Assembly (NCBI RefSeq): GCF_014534655.1
Contig: NZ_JACVVD010000003.1
Location: forward strand, 310,001 to 374,000
Reading direction: 5' to 3'
DNA length: 64,000 nucleotides
Origin: Paenibacillus sedimenti
GTDB lineage: Bacteria; Bacillota; Bacilli; Paenibacillales; NBRC-103111
Each line of letters opens with the position of its first letter. The first letter of the stretch is position 1. A program made the translations under genes and the position numbers. The notes below the pieces were generated by a model. That model saw only the letters and a list, made by a program, of their open reading frames with translations. It was not told the origin of the DNA and did no database searches. Of this stretch, positions 16,461-25,738 are shown in pieces.

Positions 16461-16865
16461 TTATTCATTCTGTTTGGGCCACTTCCATGCATTCCAAATT
16501 ATTAGGAACATACACAAAGTTTCTATCGATGCAAAAAAAATATAATGAAGATATAGCGAACCGCCTGCTATAACAAACAAAATTGTTATTAATGAAGCTA
16601 TGATATTTGCCAAGCGATTCAATGTATACTTCAAAACACGAGATAAAAAAATCATAGGAATAGGTATTGCTAATAATACTGAAAATACCAATAAAAGTTC
16701 TTGAGTGATCGTAATATCTGTTGTTCCATCCAGTATTTGCTTTAGAAATCCTGGTATCATAAAGGAAAGAATATCCGCGAACACCATAGAAAACATTACT
16801 ACGATCCATAAAGTTGAAAGTTTCTCTTTCATATCAATTTTGATGGTTTTATCTTTTATATTCAT
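16461..16865 (-). CDS. DUF6326-like membrane protein
   Basis: A 134-residue protein with four predicted membrane helices (LWIVVMFSMVFADILSFMI; LLLVFSVLLAIPIPMIFL; IIASLITILFVIAGGSLYL; ETLCMFLIIWNAW). It resembles proteins labelled DUF6326; the function is unknown. ATG at 16865 follows GGGAGGAAATA. It precedes the MDR dehydrogenase on the same strand. A perfect 14-base palindrome lies 60 bases upstream and is probably the operator for this pair. Confidence 0.7.
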   Translation of the reverse strand: MNIKDKTIKIDMKEKLSTLWIVVMFSMVFADILSFMIPGFLKQILDGTTDITITQELLLVFSVLLAIPIPMIFLSRVLKYTLNRLANIIASLITILFVIAGGSLYLHYIFFASIETLCMFLIIWNAWKWPKQNE

Positions 16866-16925
16866 TATTTCCTCCCTGGTACAATTTGTTGATTTCATTT
16901 ATATGCAACACGATATTAAAATATA

Positions 16926-16939
16926 GATACTTAAGTATC
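16926..16939. promoter_or_regulatory. Palindromic operator GATACTTAAGTATC
   Basis: A perfect 14-base palindrome, 60 bases upstream of the DUF6326 start. The shape suggests a MarR/HxlR/TetR site. No regulator gene sits next to it; the nearest encoded ones are several kilobases away. Confidence 0.5.
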
Positions 16940-17112
16940 GTTTTAAGCACGCCTTCATCGTTCGTATTTGCCACAGTTTGCTAAGTATTAAAAAGGCGAT
17001 CGCCACTCCAAACATAAAACCCAAACACTTGGCTCATTGCTTTTCCAATCTGATTATGATACGATTACTTGATAGTAAGAACGTGGAAGTTATTCAAATG
17101 GAAACCAAAACG

Positions 17113-17154
17113 AAAGCTGCTCCTGAACACATTCAAGGAGCAGCTTTTTCTTTT
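17113..17154 (+). terminator. Attenuator-like terminator in the YdjO leader
   Basis: AAAGCTGCTCCT pairs with AGGAGCAGCTTT (12-bp perfect stem) around 11 bases, followed by TTCTTTT. It sits 35 bases before the YdjO-like start with no gene upstream on this strand. A weak promoter (TTGCTT-N17-TACGAT near 17038-17066) precedes it. Confidence 0.6.
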
Positions 17155-17188
17155 AGTCTTAAAAGAATATGAGGGGAGTTTAGCCAAC

Positions 17189-17446
17189 ATGTATTTCAAC
17201 TTTCGCAACAAGTTTTTAGAGGACCTCCCAAAAGAAGATACGCAGGTATGGTCCTGCACCAAAGAAGGATGTAAAGGTTGGATGAGAGACAATTTTGCGT
17301 TTGAACGTAAACCGTTCTGTTGTTTATGCGCATCCCCGATGGTCAGTGACATGAAAATGCTGCCGTTACTTATTAATTCGAACGACAATTTGAAGGCGAT
17401 CAAGAAAGGTGTTCCGATTACCCAAACTAATACAACTATTGCCTAA
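17189..17446 (+). CDS. YdjO-family cold-inducible zinc-ribbon protein
   Basis: An 85-residue protein matching B. subtilis YdjO-type cold-inducible proteins: EDTQVWSCTKEGCKGWMRDNF followed by PFCCLCASPM, that is C-x4-C and C-x2-C, a small zinc-ribbon. Family members are short (about 70 residues) and have no known biochemical role. The ATG at 17189 follows GAGGGGAG; longer upstream readings run through the attenuator hairpin and are not supported. A cold-responsive leader is possible given the terminator just upstream. Confidence 0.82.
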   Translation: MYFNFRNKFLEDLPKEDTQVWSCTKEGCKGWMRDNFAFERKPFCCLCASPMVSDMKMLPLLINSNDNLKAIKKGVPITQTNTTIA

Positions 17447-17501
17447 TGGCAACACTCCGTCCATGACCATTCATACACGATCAACGATGAGGTGATAAGT
17501 A

Positions 17502-17708
17502 TTGTTTAAACAAAATCAACTTCTTGACCATCCGTTGGAATTTGATAATGCCATGTATTGGGAAATTCCTGTTTCGGTTTGGCGTGGAAATCATTATGTT
17601 GATTATGGAGGGGTTATTAGCATGCATGATGACGACGCTGTTTATATTGCAGGAGATTATTTCCTCAAGAAAGAGTTTGGTTTTAGAGTAAGATCCACCA
17701 TAGATTAA
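17502..17708 (+). CDS. Small hypothetical protein, paralogue of 18387-18584
   Basis: A 68-residue acidic protein starting at TTG (17502) behind GAGGTGAT. It is not a known family to me. It shares the pattern PVxVWxxGxxxDxGGxIxxxxDDxVxIxGxYxLxK with the protein at 18387-18584 on the other strand, with similar length. The fold looks like a small beta-barrel (alternating strands, Gly-rich turns). It lies 55 bases after the YdjO gene and ends near a strong terminator. Confidence 0.65.
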   Translation: MFKQNQLLDHPLEFDNAMYWEIPVSVWRGNHYVDYGGVISMHDDDAVYIAGDYFLKKEFGFRVRSTID

Positions 17709-17757
17709 CAATGTTGTTATGTAGCAGAAGCTGCAAAATCCAGCAGAAACAGATATA

Positions 17758-17807
17758 AAGCATGACAAGTCTGAACAAACTTCGGAGCTTAGTCATGCTT
17801 TTTTTCT
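17758..17807 (+). terminator. Strong terminator between convergent genes
   Basis: AAGCATGAC and GTCATGCTT pair around a 24-base loop, followed by a seven-T run. It separates the small protein gene (+) from the oxidase-like gene (-). Confidence 0.8.
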
Positions 17808-17814
17808 ACTGATC

Positions 17815-18219
17815 CTAAGCGGATACATGACGGTCGGATTTTTTGCTGCTCGCCGAACCTACATGTTTGAACACATTAATAGCAAACAAGATAACGCCAA
17901 TAATGATTAACAACGAACCTGCAATCACTATGGGAATCAACGCCGACGCCCCAGTTAAAATCTCGATAGCTAATGCCCCTTGCATCAATGGCAAACCAAT
18001 GTTATGTAACCAAAATTGCGTCTTGGCAAGCTTGGTATCCGCCGCAGCAGGATAAAAATGATAAATGAGTCCGAATACTGCCATAGATACCCAACCAAGT
18101 AAGTTAATGTGTGCGTGAACCGAAGCAAGACGGAAGTCCTGAACGATCCCCATCGTGAGTCCTAGAAGAACCCCCAGCGTTAAATAGACGACCGCTACTT
18201 TCAAATACGCTTTCCCCAT
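17815..18219 (-). CDS. Short cytochrome-oxidase-subunit-I-like membrane protein
   Basis: A 134-residue protein with four membrane helices. Helix 2 carries the H-x-H pattern SVHAHINLLGWVSM and helix 2/3 ends in GLIYHFYP, resembling the N-terminal helices of heme-copper oxidase subunit I (CcoN/NorB) where His ligates heme. It is far too short to be an oxidase and lacks the copper-site histidines. Stand-alone members are annotated as cytochrome c oxidase-like; a heme-binding or sensor role is a guess. ATG at 18219 follows AAGGAGGAG. Confidence 0.75.
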   Translation of the reverse strand: MGKAYLKVAVVYLTLGVLLGLTMGIVQDFRLASVHAHINLLGWVSMAVFGLIYHFYPAAADTKLAKTQFWLHNIGLPLMQGALAIEILTGASALIPIVIAGSLLIIIGVILFAINVFKHVGSASSKKSDRHVSA

Positions 18220-18386
18220 ACTTTTACTCCTCCTTAGAAGGTATGCAAACAATCACATTATAACAGGGAAAATTTACCTAGTACATAAAAAGTGTTCGAC
18301 AAAATCTTTAGTTAAGAAGGACTACTTATGTTCCAGCCCATATCCCCCTGTCCATAAACGGAAAAAGAAAGTCTTCATGTAAGTTT

Positions 18387-18584
18387 TTATGATATTTTCT
18401 TAATCAAGCATAGTTTTCGCAAGTAATAGACGCCGCCAACTTTAATAACCTCATCGGAGTAGGCCTCGATCAGCCCTCCTGAGTCTTCCAATTCTCCATC
18501 GAACCATACTTCAACCGGTGTTTGAAAAAGCATGCAATGATACAAATCCACATCTGTGAAACATATATTAGCCCGACTCATCAT
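18387..18584 (-). CDS. Small hypothetical protein, paralogue of 17502-17708
   Basis: A 65-residue acidic protein (ATG at 18584; AGAGG nine bases upstream). It shares VEVWFDGELEDSGGLIEAYSDEVIKVGGVYYLRK with the copy at 17502-17708 (VSVW...DYGGVISMHDDDAVYIAGDYFLKK). No known family is recognised. The two copies flank the oxidase-like gene on opposite strands, which suggests an inverted duplication or repeated acquisition of a small cassette. Confidence 0.6.
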   Translation of the reverse strand: MMSRANICFTDVDLYHCMLFQTPVEVWFDGELEDSGGLIEAYSDEVIKVGGVYYLRKLCLIKKIS

Positions 18585-18659
18585 GAACAACTGCCTCTCG
18601 CTTTAAATATCAACAGGTATTGTTTTTATCGACAAATGGGGACGAATTCTAAAGAGGAA

Positions 18660-18698
18660 ACAATAAGAAAAGACTGGAAGCTCATGAGCCTCCAGTCT
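18660..18698 (-). terminator. Terminator of the glycogen operon
   Basis: On the minus strand AGACTGGAGGCTC pairs with GAGCTTCCAGTCT, followed by TTTCTTATT, starting 6 bases after the glgA stop. Confidence 0.85.
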
Positions 18699-18703
18699 CT
18701 GTC

Positions 18704-20137
18704 TTAGGAATGTATGGTTTCTTTGTAGAGTGATATATATTGCTGGGCTGACTTTTTCCAACTGAAGTCACCCTTTTTTATATTTTGCTGAATGCGCAGC
18801 CATGCTTCGTGATCGTTCTTATAAAAAAATACAGCCCGGCGAATCGTATGCAGCATGTCATGAGCGTTATAATTGCTGAACGTGAATCCCGTTCCCTCTC
18901 CGGCAAACTCATTGTACGGCTCTACGGTGTCCTTAAGCCCTCCAGTCTCTCTGACGATCGGCACAGATCGGTAGCGCAGCGCAATTAACTGTCCGATCCC
19001 GCATGGCTCGAAATGGGAAGGCATGAGGAACAGATCGGATGCTGCATAAATTTGATGAGCGAGAGATTCATTGAACGTTATCTGCGCGGAAACCTTATCC
19101 GGATGGGTGTTCGCCGCATCACGAAACATCTGCTCATAGCTTTCATCACCAGTACCCAGCACGACAAGCTGGATATCGAGAGATAATATTTCAGATAACA
19201 CGTGCTGGATGAGATCGAGCCCCTTCTGCTGTACCAAGCGGGTAACCAATGCAATCATCGGCACATCGCCATTCACAGGAAGACCCAATCGCTCCTGCAG
19301 TGCCAGCTTATTTTGCTGCTTTTTCGGGAGTGAATCCTTGTAGTTCACTACGAGATGGGGATCGGTCTTCGGATCAAACACCTCATAATCGATCCCATTT
19401 ACGATTCCGGTTAACTGATCTCTGCGGTGCCGTAGCAGGCTGTCCAAATATTCGCCGTAATATGGCGTTTGAATCTCTTCCGCATAAGTCTGACTCACCG
19501 TCGTGATCCGATCCGCGTACAGAAGTCCGCCCTTCAAAAAGCTCGCCCCACCATGAAGCTCCAGCGCAAGTCCACTGAAATGGTCGTCGCTTAGACCGAA
19601 CAGATCCTTCATAAGCGGCTGGCTGAAAACGCCCTGATATTTCAAATTATGGATCGTCGTTATCGTCTTGATCCGGCTGAAAAAAGGAAGATGACTATAA
19701 TGCGCCTTCAGCAGCACTGGAATCATACCTGCCTGCCAGTCGTGACAATGAATCACGTCAGGCTGAAAATCGAGCAGCGGCAACGACTCGATGACGCCGC
19801 GGCAGAAAAATGCAAAGCGCTCCGCCTCGTCTCCATAACCATAGAGACCGGGACGCCGGAAATAATACTCGTTGTCAACGAAGTAAAATGTAACGTCCTC
19901 TTGCTGCAGCACATCAATCCCGATGTACTGCTTTCTCCAGCCTACATACACGTCGAATGTGACGACGGATGTCATGGCTTGACGGTAAGTTTCGGGGATG
20001 TCCCCATACTTCGGCAAGATCACTCTCACATCAAGGTCCTGGCGTGTCAGTTCCTTCGGCAGCGATCCGATGACGTCGGCTAATCCACCCGTTTTGGCAA
20101 AAGGGACAGCTTCTGAAGCCACAAACAACACCTTCAT
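18704..20137 (-). CDS. glgA: Glycogen synthase (ADP-glucose)
   Basis: A 477-residue GT5 glucosyltransferase, the usual length for bacterial GlgA. The N-terminal KTGGLADV motif (KxGGL, residues 16-23) binds ADP-glucose, and the C-terminal Rossmann domain has LVTRLVQQKGLDL and the PSHFEPCGIGQLIALRYRSVPIVRETGGL block with the catalytic Glu. It extends alpha-1,4-glucan from ADP-glucose in the cytosol. ATG at 20137 follows GGAGTG. It is the last gene of glgB-glgC-glgD-glgA, followed by a strong terminator. Confidence 0.96.
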   Translation of the reverse strand: MKVLFVASEAVPFAKTGGLADVIGSLPKELTRQDLDVRVILPKYGDIPETYRQAMTSVVTFDVYVGWRKQYIGIDVLQQEDVTFYFVDNEYYFRRPGLYGYGDEAERFAFFCRGVIESLPLLDFQPDVIHCHDWQAGMIPVLLKAHYSHLPFFSRIKTITTIHNLKYQGVFSQPLMKDLFGLSDDHFSGLALELHGGASFLKGGLLYADRITTVSQTYAEEIQTPYYGEYLDSLLRHRRDQLTGIVNGIDYEVFDPKTDPHLVVNYKDSLPKKQQNKLALQERLGLPVNGDVPMIALVTRLVQQKGLDLIQHVLSEILSLDIQLVVLGTGDESYEQMFRDAANTHPDKVSAQITFNESLAHQIYAASDLFLMPSHFEPCGIGQLIALRYRSVPIVRETGGLKDTVEPYNEFAGEGTGFTFSNYNAHDMLHTIRRAVFFYKNDHEAWLRIQQNIKKGDFSWKKSAQQYISLYKETIHS

Positions 20138-20178
20138 CGTTGCACTCCAATCCTTTGTTTAGTTATCAACCTCATCTT

Positions 20179-21291
20179 TTAAATCACCTTCGTCTTCGCG
20201 GCGATGAACGGGGCTTTGTTGTCGCCGGTCAGGACGCGGCCGCGGCTGATGAAGACATCTTTGTCGAGGATGGCGTTCTCGATGATGACATTCTCTTCGA
20301 TTTCACAGTTTTGCAGGATGATGCTATTTTTCACGTAGGCGCCTTTGCGGATTTTTACGCCGCGGAAGAGAATGCTGTTCTCGACTTTGCCTTCGATTGT
20401 ACAACCGTTCGCGATAAGGGTATTTTTGGCTGCTGCGCTTTCCAAATATTTGGCCGGCGGCTCATCTTTGACCTTCGTGTAGATTAAATTATTTTTTTGG
20501 AAGAAGAGCTCTCTCCAAATCGCCGGATTCAGCAGCTGCATGCTATGTTTATAATACCCTTGGATTGAATTTACAACGCCGAGATAGCCGCCAAATTTAT
20601 ACCCGTATACGCTTAGCTTGTCGATATTTTTCATGATGCCGTCACGGACAAGGTGGTCATAACCTTGAGCCAGGCAGGACTCTACCATATCAAGCAGCAG
20701 CGCTTTGCTCATGATGTACATTTCCATCGAAATGTTGTTCGTACGCAGTCGTCCGGTGTGATCCTCCATCAACGTTATCTGGCCGCTTTCCTTCACGGCG
20801 ATCCGCCGGAATTTGCCATGAATATCCTCATCCGTTTGCTTATAAATTACGGTAATATCTGCCTGCGTATCCTCATGGTAGCGAACCGCATCCCGCAGAT
20901 CAATGTTGCACACCATATGGCTGCGCGAAATAATGACAAGCTCTTCTTTACCGCGATAGAAGTAGTCGCGATTGCTGTAAAATTGAAAGAGATCTCCGCG
21001 CGAGATGCCTGTCGGTTCATCCAGTACGGAAGGAAGTACGAACAAACCGCCTCGCTTCCGGTCCAAATCCCACTCTTTGCCGGATCCCAAATGATCCATA
21101 AGCGATCTGTATTTGTGCTGCGTGAACACAGCGACATTATCAATCCCCGAGTTCACCATACTCGATAGCGAGAAATCGATCAACCGATAACGGCCGCCGT
21201 ACGGTACCGATGCAGGGCAGCGAAAATAGGTCAGTTCCTCCAAATCATCCGGTTCATTCACTAAATTGATGACACCCATCACATGTTTCAT
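20179..21291 (-). CDS. glgD: Glucose-1-phosphate adenylyltransferase subunit GlgD
   Basis: A 370-residue GlgC paralogue: an N-terminal nucleotidyltransferase-like domain with VPYGGRYRLIDFSLSSMVNSGIDNV, and a C-terminal left-handed beta-helix with hexapeptide repeats (NSILFRGVKIRKGAYVKNSIIL). The GGxGxRL catalytic loop of GlgC is missing (the protein begins MKHVMGVINLVNEPDDLEEL), so it is probably the non-catalytic partner that modulates GlgC, as in Bacillus. Six bases separate it from glgC upstream. Confidence 0.94.
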   Translation of the reverse strand: MKHVMGVINLVNEPDDLEELTYFRCPASVPYGGRYRLIDFSLSSMVNSGIDNVAVFTQHKYRSLMDHLGSGKEWDLDRKRGGLFVLPSVLDEPTGISRGDLFQFYSNRDYFYRGKEELVIISRSHMVCNIDLRDAVRYHEDTQADITVIYKQTDEDIHGKFRRIAVKESGQITLMEDHTGRLRTNNISMEMYIMSKALLLDMVESCLAQGYDHLVRDGIMKNIDKLSVYGYKFGGYLGVVNSIQGYYKHSMQLLNPAIWRELFFQKNNLIYTKVKDEPPAKYLESAAAKNTLIANGCTIEGKVENSILFRGVKIRKGAYVKNSIILQNCEIEENVIIENAILDKDVFISRGRVLTGDNKAPFIAAKTKVI

Positions 21292-21297
21292 TTGAAC

Positions 21298-22446
21298 TCA
21301 TCCTTTCTGATTTGCAGTCGCAACAACCCGTTCATTCCCGCCGATCAACACAATCTCTCCCTGACCATCCACGACCGCGCCATCTTCAATGATCGTATTT
21401 TCACCGATGATCGCTTTTTCAATCGTAACATTGCAGCCGATTCTTGCATTTGGCATAATGACTGAATCGCGAATGACGGTCCCTTCACCTACTTGCACGC
21501 CGTAAAACAAAACCGAATGATCGACTTCGCCAAAAACCGCGCAGCCCTCATTGACCAAAGAACGCTTTACATTCGCAGTCGGAGCCACATACTGGGCCGG
21601 CTGGTACGGATTCTGGGAATACACGCGCCAATCCTTATCATTCAGATTCAGCTCGTTCTGATTGTCCAGCAGGTCCATATTCGCTTCCCAAAGACTATCA
21701 ATCGTTCCGACGTCTTTCCAGTAGCCTTCGAACGGATAAGCGAACATTCTCGCTTCATCCTTCAGCATCATAGGAATAATATCTTTGCCAAAATCCTTGC
21801 TGGAGTTCGGATCCGCTTCATCCTTGATCAAGTAAGATTTGAGCACGCTCCAGTTGAAAATATAAATCCCCATCGAAGCCAAGTTGCTGTTCGCCTGCTT
21901 CGGTTTCTCGGCAAACTCCGTGATCGCCTGGTGCTCATCAACGCTCATGATGCCGAAACGGCTCGTTTCTTCCCATTTCACTTCGATGACGGCGATGGTC
22001 GCATCCGCTTTTTTCTGCTTATGATAGTCCAGCATAAGATCGTAATTCATTTTATAAATATGGTCACCGGAGATGACCAGCACATATTCAGGGTCATATT
22101 GCTCGATAAAGCCAATATTGCGGTAAATGGCGTTCGCAGTGCCTTTATACCAATCGCCGCCTTTTTGCTCCATGAAGGGAGGCAGCACCGTGACACCGCC
22201 ATATTTGCGGTCCAAATCCCACGAACTTCCGATGCCAATATAAGAATTCAGCACGAGAGGCTGATACTGCGTAAGCACACCAACGGTGTCAATGCCAGAA
22301 TTCGTACAATTGCTAAGGGTAAAATCAATGATCCGGTATTTCCCGCCGAAATGCACGGCCGGTTTGGCCAAATTCTTCGTCAACACGCCTAATCTTCGTC
22401 CTTCTCCTCCTGCAAGGAGCATGGCAACGCATTCTTTGCTGCGCAT
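21298..22446 (-). CDS. glgC: Glucose-1-phosphate adenylyltransferase GlgC
   Basis: A 382-residue ADP-glucose pyrophosphorylase catalysing glucose-1-phosphate + ATP to ADP-glucose, the committed step to glycogen. It has the catalytic loop [28 protein letters not shown] (residues 9-35), [17 protein letters not shown] and a C-terminal beta-helix. ATG at 22446 follows AGGGGGAA and lies inside the end of glgB, overlapping it by 58 bases. Confidence 0.96.
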   Translation of the reverse strand: MRSKECVAMLLAGGEGRRLGVLTKNLAKPAVHFGGKYRIIDFTLSNCTNSGIDTVGVLTQYQPLVLNSYIGIGSSWDLDRKYGGVTVLPPFMEQKGGDWYKGTANAIYRNIGFIEQYDPEYVLVISGDHIYKMNYDLMLDYHKQKKADATIAVIEVKWEETSRFGIMSVDEHQAITEFAEKPKQANSNLASMGIYIFNWSVLKSYLIKDEADPNSSKDFGKDIIPMMLKDEARMFAYPFEGYWKDVGTIDSLWEANMDLLDNQNELNLNDKDWRVYSQNPYQPAQYVAPTANVKRSLVNEGCAVFGEVDHSVLFYGVQVGEGTVIRDSVIMPNARIGCNVTIEKAIIGENTIIEDGAVVDGQGEIVLIGGNERVVATANQKG

Positions 22447-24395
22447 AGTTGAGTTCCCCCTTCAACATCCTCAATCTCGGTTTGGATTACATCGATGCAT
22501 TTGATATATACAGCCGCAAGCGGCGGAATACAGAGAGCCAGACTATAGGGCAACCCATGCCAAGAGCGCTTATCGCTGGAACGCGGCTCTGGATTCCCTT
22601 GGCCGGAACCGCCAAAGTCAGGGGAATCGCTATTGAATACTTCTTGGTACATACCATGTCTCGGGACACCGATTCGGTAATCCGGATGGACGACAGGCGT
22701 AAAATTGCATATAAGGATTAGATCGTCCGCCGGGTCTTTGCCTTTGCGCATAAAGGTCACGACGCTTTGACTTTCATCGTGCGGATTAATCCACTGAAAC
22801 CCGTCAGGGTGATGATCAAACTGCCATAATGCGGGTTCGTTTAAATAGAATTGGTTCAGCTGCTTAACGTAATGGTGCATACGGCGATGCATCTCATAGT
22901 TTTCAAGCAAAAACCAATCGACTTCTTCCAGGTCTTTCCACTCATCGAATTGACCGAATTCACTGCCCATAAATAGCAGCTTTTTACCGGGATGCCCCGT
23001 CATATATCCGTATAAAGCGCGGAGATTCGCGAATTTTTGCCAGTAATCCCCCGGCATCTTGTGAAGAAGCGACCGTTTGCCATGTACAACTTCGTCATGC
23101 GAAAGCGGCAAGATGTAATTTTCAGAAAATGTATACATAAAGGAAAATGTGATTAATTTATGATGGTATTTACGGTGAATGGGATCCAATTTCATATAGC
23201 GGAGCATATCGTTCATCCAGCCCATATTCCATTTGTAGTTAAACCCCAGTCCCCCGTCGTGAACAGGTGCTGTTACCAGCGGCCAGTCTGAGGAGTCTTC
23301 AGCCATCATGAGAGCGTGCGGGTAATAGGAGAAAATAACTTGATTCAATTTGCGAAGAAATGCTACAGCTTCCGGATTGTCGTCTCCGCCCCACTGATTG
23401 CGGATCGGTTCTTCATTCCATCTGCCGAAATTGAGATGCAGCATGCTGGCCACTGCATCTACCCGTATCCCATCAATATGATACATGTCCATCCAAAAGA
23501 CCGCGTTGGAGATCAAAAAACTTTGGACCTCCGGCCTGCCAAAATCAAATGTGAGTGTTCCCCACTCCAACTTCTCTGCTTTGCGCGGGTCTTCATACTC
23601 AAAGAGCGGTTTACCGTCGAACTGCCTGAGTCCATGATCATCCTTGCAAAAATGGCCTGGCACCCAGTCCATTATGACTCCGATGCCCCGCTGATGGCAG
23701 CGATCCACAAACCGCATAAATTCCTTCGGAGAGCCGTGGCGACTCGTTACGGAGAAATAGCCGGTCGCTTGATAGCCCCACGAACGATCGAAAGGATGCT
23801 CGGCTAACGGCATCAGCTCAATATGCGTATACCCCATGTCGACTGCATAATCGACCAGTTCTTCCGCAAGCTGTTCGTAAGAATATAGTTCTTCGCTGTA
23901 ACGATCCTTTTTCCGCCACGTACCGAGGTGTACCTCATAAATCGAAAGCGGCTTATCGTAAATAGGACCGTTCTGTTTTTGCTGCTGCCACAATTGATCT
24001 TGCCAATCATAGCCTTCCAAATCACAAACGCGTGAAGCTGTACCAGGGCGAAGCTCAGAGTAAAAAGCGTAAGGATCGGCTTTCAAAAGAACGCGTCCGC
24101 TATCGCTGTGGATCTCGTACTTGTAATAGTCGCCATCGCGAGCTTCAGGCACGAACAACATCCATACGCCTAAGGTACTTAATCGATCCATTACATGGCT
24201 GCCAGAGTTCCAACCGTTGAAATCACCCAGAACATGAACCTTTCTGGCATGAGGTGCCCATACGGCAAAGCGCACCCCTTCCTGCCCCGGTGTTTTGCTG
24301 ACATGCGCCCCTAATAATTTATAGCTGTGGTAAAGGGACCCTTCATGAAGCAAAAATAAGTCCTCTGAGCTGGGAATAACATTGATCTCCACCAT
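22389..24395 (-). CDS. glgB: 1,4-alpha-glucan branching enzyme
   Basis: A 668-residue GH13 enzyme that introduces alpha-1,6 branches. A CBM48 domain (about 30-115) precedes the catalytic barrel. Active-site blocks are [11 protein letters not shown] (nucleophile Asp), [10 protein letters not shown] (acid Glu) and [15 protein letters not shown]. The protein carries a 30-residue tail after the last beta domain that is not typical of GlgB and is encoded over the glgC start. ATG at 24395 follows GGGAGGGAT. It is first gene of the glycogen operon. Confidence 0.96.
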   Translation of the reverse strand: MVEINVIPSSEDLFLLHEGSLYHSYKLLGAHVSKTPGQEGVRFAVWAPHARKVHVLGDFNGWNSGSHVMDRLSTLGVWMLFVPEARDGDYYKYEIHSDSGRVLLKADPYAFYSELRPGTASRVCDLEGYDWQDQLWQQQKQNGPIYDKPLSIYEVHLGTWRKKDRYSEELYSYEQLAEELVDYAVDMGYTHIELMPLAEHPFDRSWGYQATGYFSVTSRHGSPKEFMRFVDRCHQRGIGVIMDWVPGHFCKDDHGLRQFDGKPLFEYEDPRKAEKLEWGTLTFDFGRPEVQSFLISNAVFWMDMYHIDGIRVDAVASMLHLNFGRWNEEPIRNQWGGDDNPEAVAFLRKLNQVIFSYYPHALMMAEDSSDWPLVTAPVHDGGLGFNYKWNMGWMNDMLRYMKLDPIHRKYHHKLITFSFMYTFSENYILPLSHDEVVHGKRSLLHKMPGDYWQKFANLRALYGYMTGHPGKKLLFMGSEFGQFDEWKDLEEVDWFLLENYEMHRRMHHYVKQLNQFYLNEPALWQFDHHPDGFQWINPHDESQSVVTFMRKGKDPADDLILICNFTPVVHPDYRIGVPRHGMYQEVFNSDSPDFGGSGQGNPEPRSSDKRSWHGLPYSLALCIPPLAAVYIKCIDVIQTEIEDVEGGTQLCAAKNALPCSLQEEKDED

Positions 24396-24560
24396 ATCCC
24401 TCCCTGATTCAGCTAGATGGGTATGAAACTACCTCTTCAAGATACAAATACTACAAACAGGTAAAGAATTCCTTTAAACGCATGATAAGAAAATAAAGGG
24501 AATTCATTTACATGTGGTGAATTGTTAAAGTACTACATGCCGAAAGGTGGAATAAAGCTT

Positions 24561-25685
24561 ATGAAAGACAAGATGAAAGGACTGATCGTCGGTTTGACGA
24601 TCGGCTCATTGCTAAGCGGAACGGCGGCTTTCGCTGCCGGCAGTCAAATCGAAGTAGCCTTCCGAAATCTTAAGTATATGTTCGATGGCGAAGAAAAAGT
24701 ACCCGCAGAAGGAAAAAGTTTTATTTATGAAGGATCTACCTATGTGCCGCTCAGATTCGTGAGTGAAGCGCTTGGCAAGAAGGTAGAGTGGGATGAAGCG
24801 AACGAGACGATTTGGATCGGCGGCAATCCTAAGCAAGTCGTAGCGACGTTCAAAGGCGGACAAGTGACCAAGGGCGAGTTTGATACTTATTTGTCGCTGC
24901 AAACTTTTTTTAACCCTAGCTATGCCTCCTCGCAAAGTAGTCCTGAGTATCAGGAGTACATGATCAATGAGCTGATTCAAAATAAATATCTTTCCGGTAA
25001 AGCGTCAGTGGCCGATTTGAAAGCAGCAAAAGACGAGGCTGACAAACAAATCGCGACATGGAAGTCAGATTTTTCGGAGACCAAGCTGCAAGATGATTTG
25101 AAAAAGTTAAAACTGACGGAAGCCGACCTCCATAATTATGTTGTCGTCAGCATCAGCTCGCAAAACTATCTGAAATCAACAATTACGGATGCGCAAATCA
25201 AAGCCAGCTATGATGAAACGCTCAAAGAGGATAAGGATGCTTATACCATCGCTTCCGTACGCCATATTCTTATTGGCCTCGAAGATCCTTCTTCAGGAAA
25301 AACCCTTCGTACAAAAGAGGAAGCATTGACACGCGCAAAAGAGGTACAGCAGAAACTGAAGAACGGCGGCGACTTTGCTAAGTTGGCCAAAGAATATTCC
25401 GATGACCCAGGCTCAGTCGATACTGGCGGTTTGTATGCCGATGCTCCTGTCAGCGATTGGGTGGAGGGATTCAAAAAAGCAGCGACCATACTGACCCTCG
25501 ATACGATCAGCGATCCTGTCGAGACCGAATACGGCTACCACGTCATGAAAGTGGAATCCCGCAGCGTCAAAACGTTGGACGCCGTTAAGGATGAGCTGAA
25601 AAATCAATTGGTGCCAGAGCAATTGCAAACTTTTACCGAAAAAGAACTGCCGGGATTGATTGAAAAGATCGATTTAGGTCAATAA
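24561..25685 (+). CDS. Secreted PrsA-like peptidyl-prolyl isomerase with Cu-amine-oxidase-like domain
   Basis: A 374-residue exported protein. The signal peptide MKDKMKGLIVGLTIGSLLSG...AFA-AG looks like a type I site with no lipobox Cys, unlike classic lipoprotein PrsA. Residues 30-90 are a copper-amine-oxidase-like N-terminal domain (VPLRFVSEALGKKVEWDEA). A SurA-like chaperone segment follows, then a parvulin domain (about 235-345: SVRHILIG, FAKLAKEYSDDPGS, GGLYADAP, TEYGYHVMKVE). It probably folds secreted or wall proteins. ATG at 24561 follows AAAGGTGG. Confidence 0.88.
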   Translation: MKDKMKGLIVGLTIGSLLSGTAAFAAGSQIEVAFRNLKYMFDGEEKVPAEGKSFIYEGSTYVPLRFVSEALGKKVEWDEANETIWIGGNPKQVVATFKGGQVTKGEFDTYLSLQTFFNPSYASSQSSPEYQEYMINELIQNKYLSGKASVADLKAAKDEADKQIATWKSDFSETKLQDDLKKLKLTEADLHNYVVVSISSQNYLKSTITDAQIKASYDETLKEDKDAYTIASVRHILIGLEDPSSGKTLRTKEEALTRAKEVQQKLKNGGDFAKLAKEYSDDPGSVDTGGLYADAPVSDWVEGFKKAATILTLDTISDPVETEYGYHVMKVESRSVKTLDAVKDELKNQLVPEQLQTFTEKELPGLIEKIDLGQ

Positions 25686-25738
25686 ATGGTGTACAATGGA
25701 TGTTTAACAAGTATACAAGTTGAAGGATGGATTGCAGC

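Noticed and set aside
21493..22392. 299-residue open frame antisense to glgC
   Set aside because: It lies fully over glgC, has no ribosome site and an unnatural composition (His/Arg/Ile rich).
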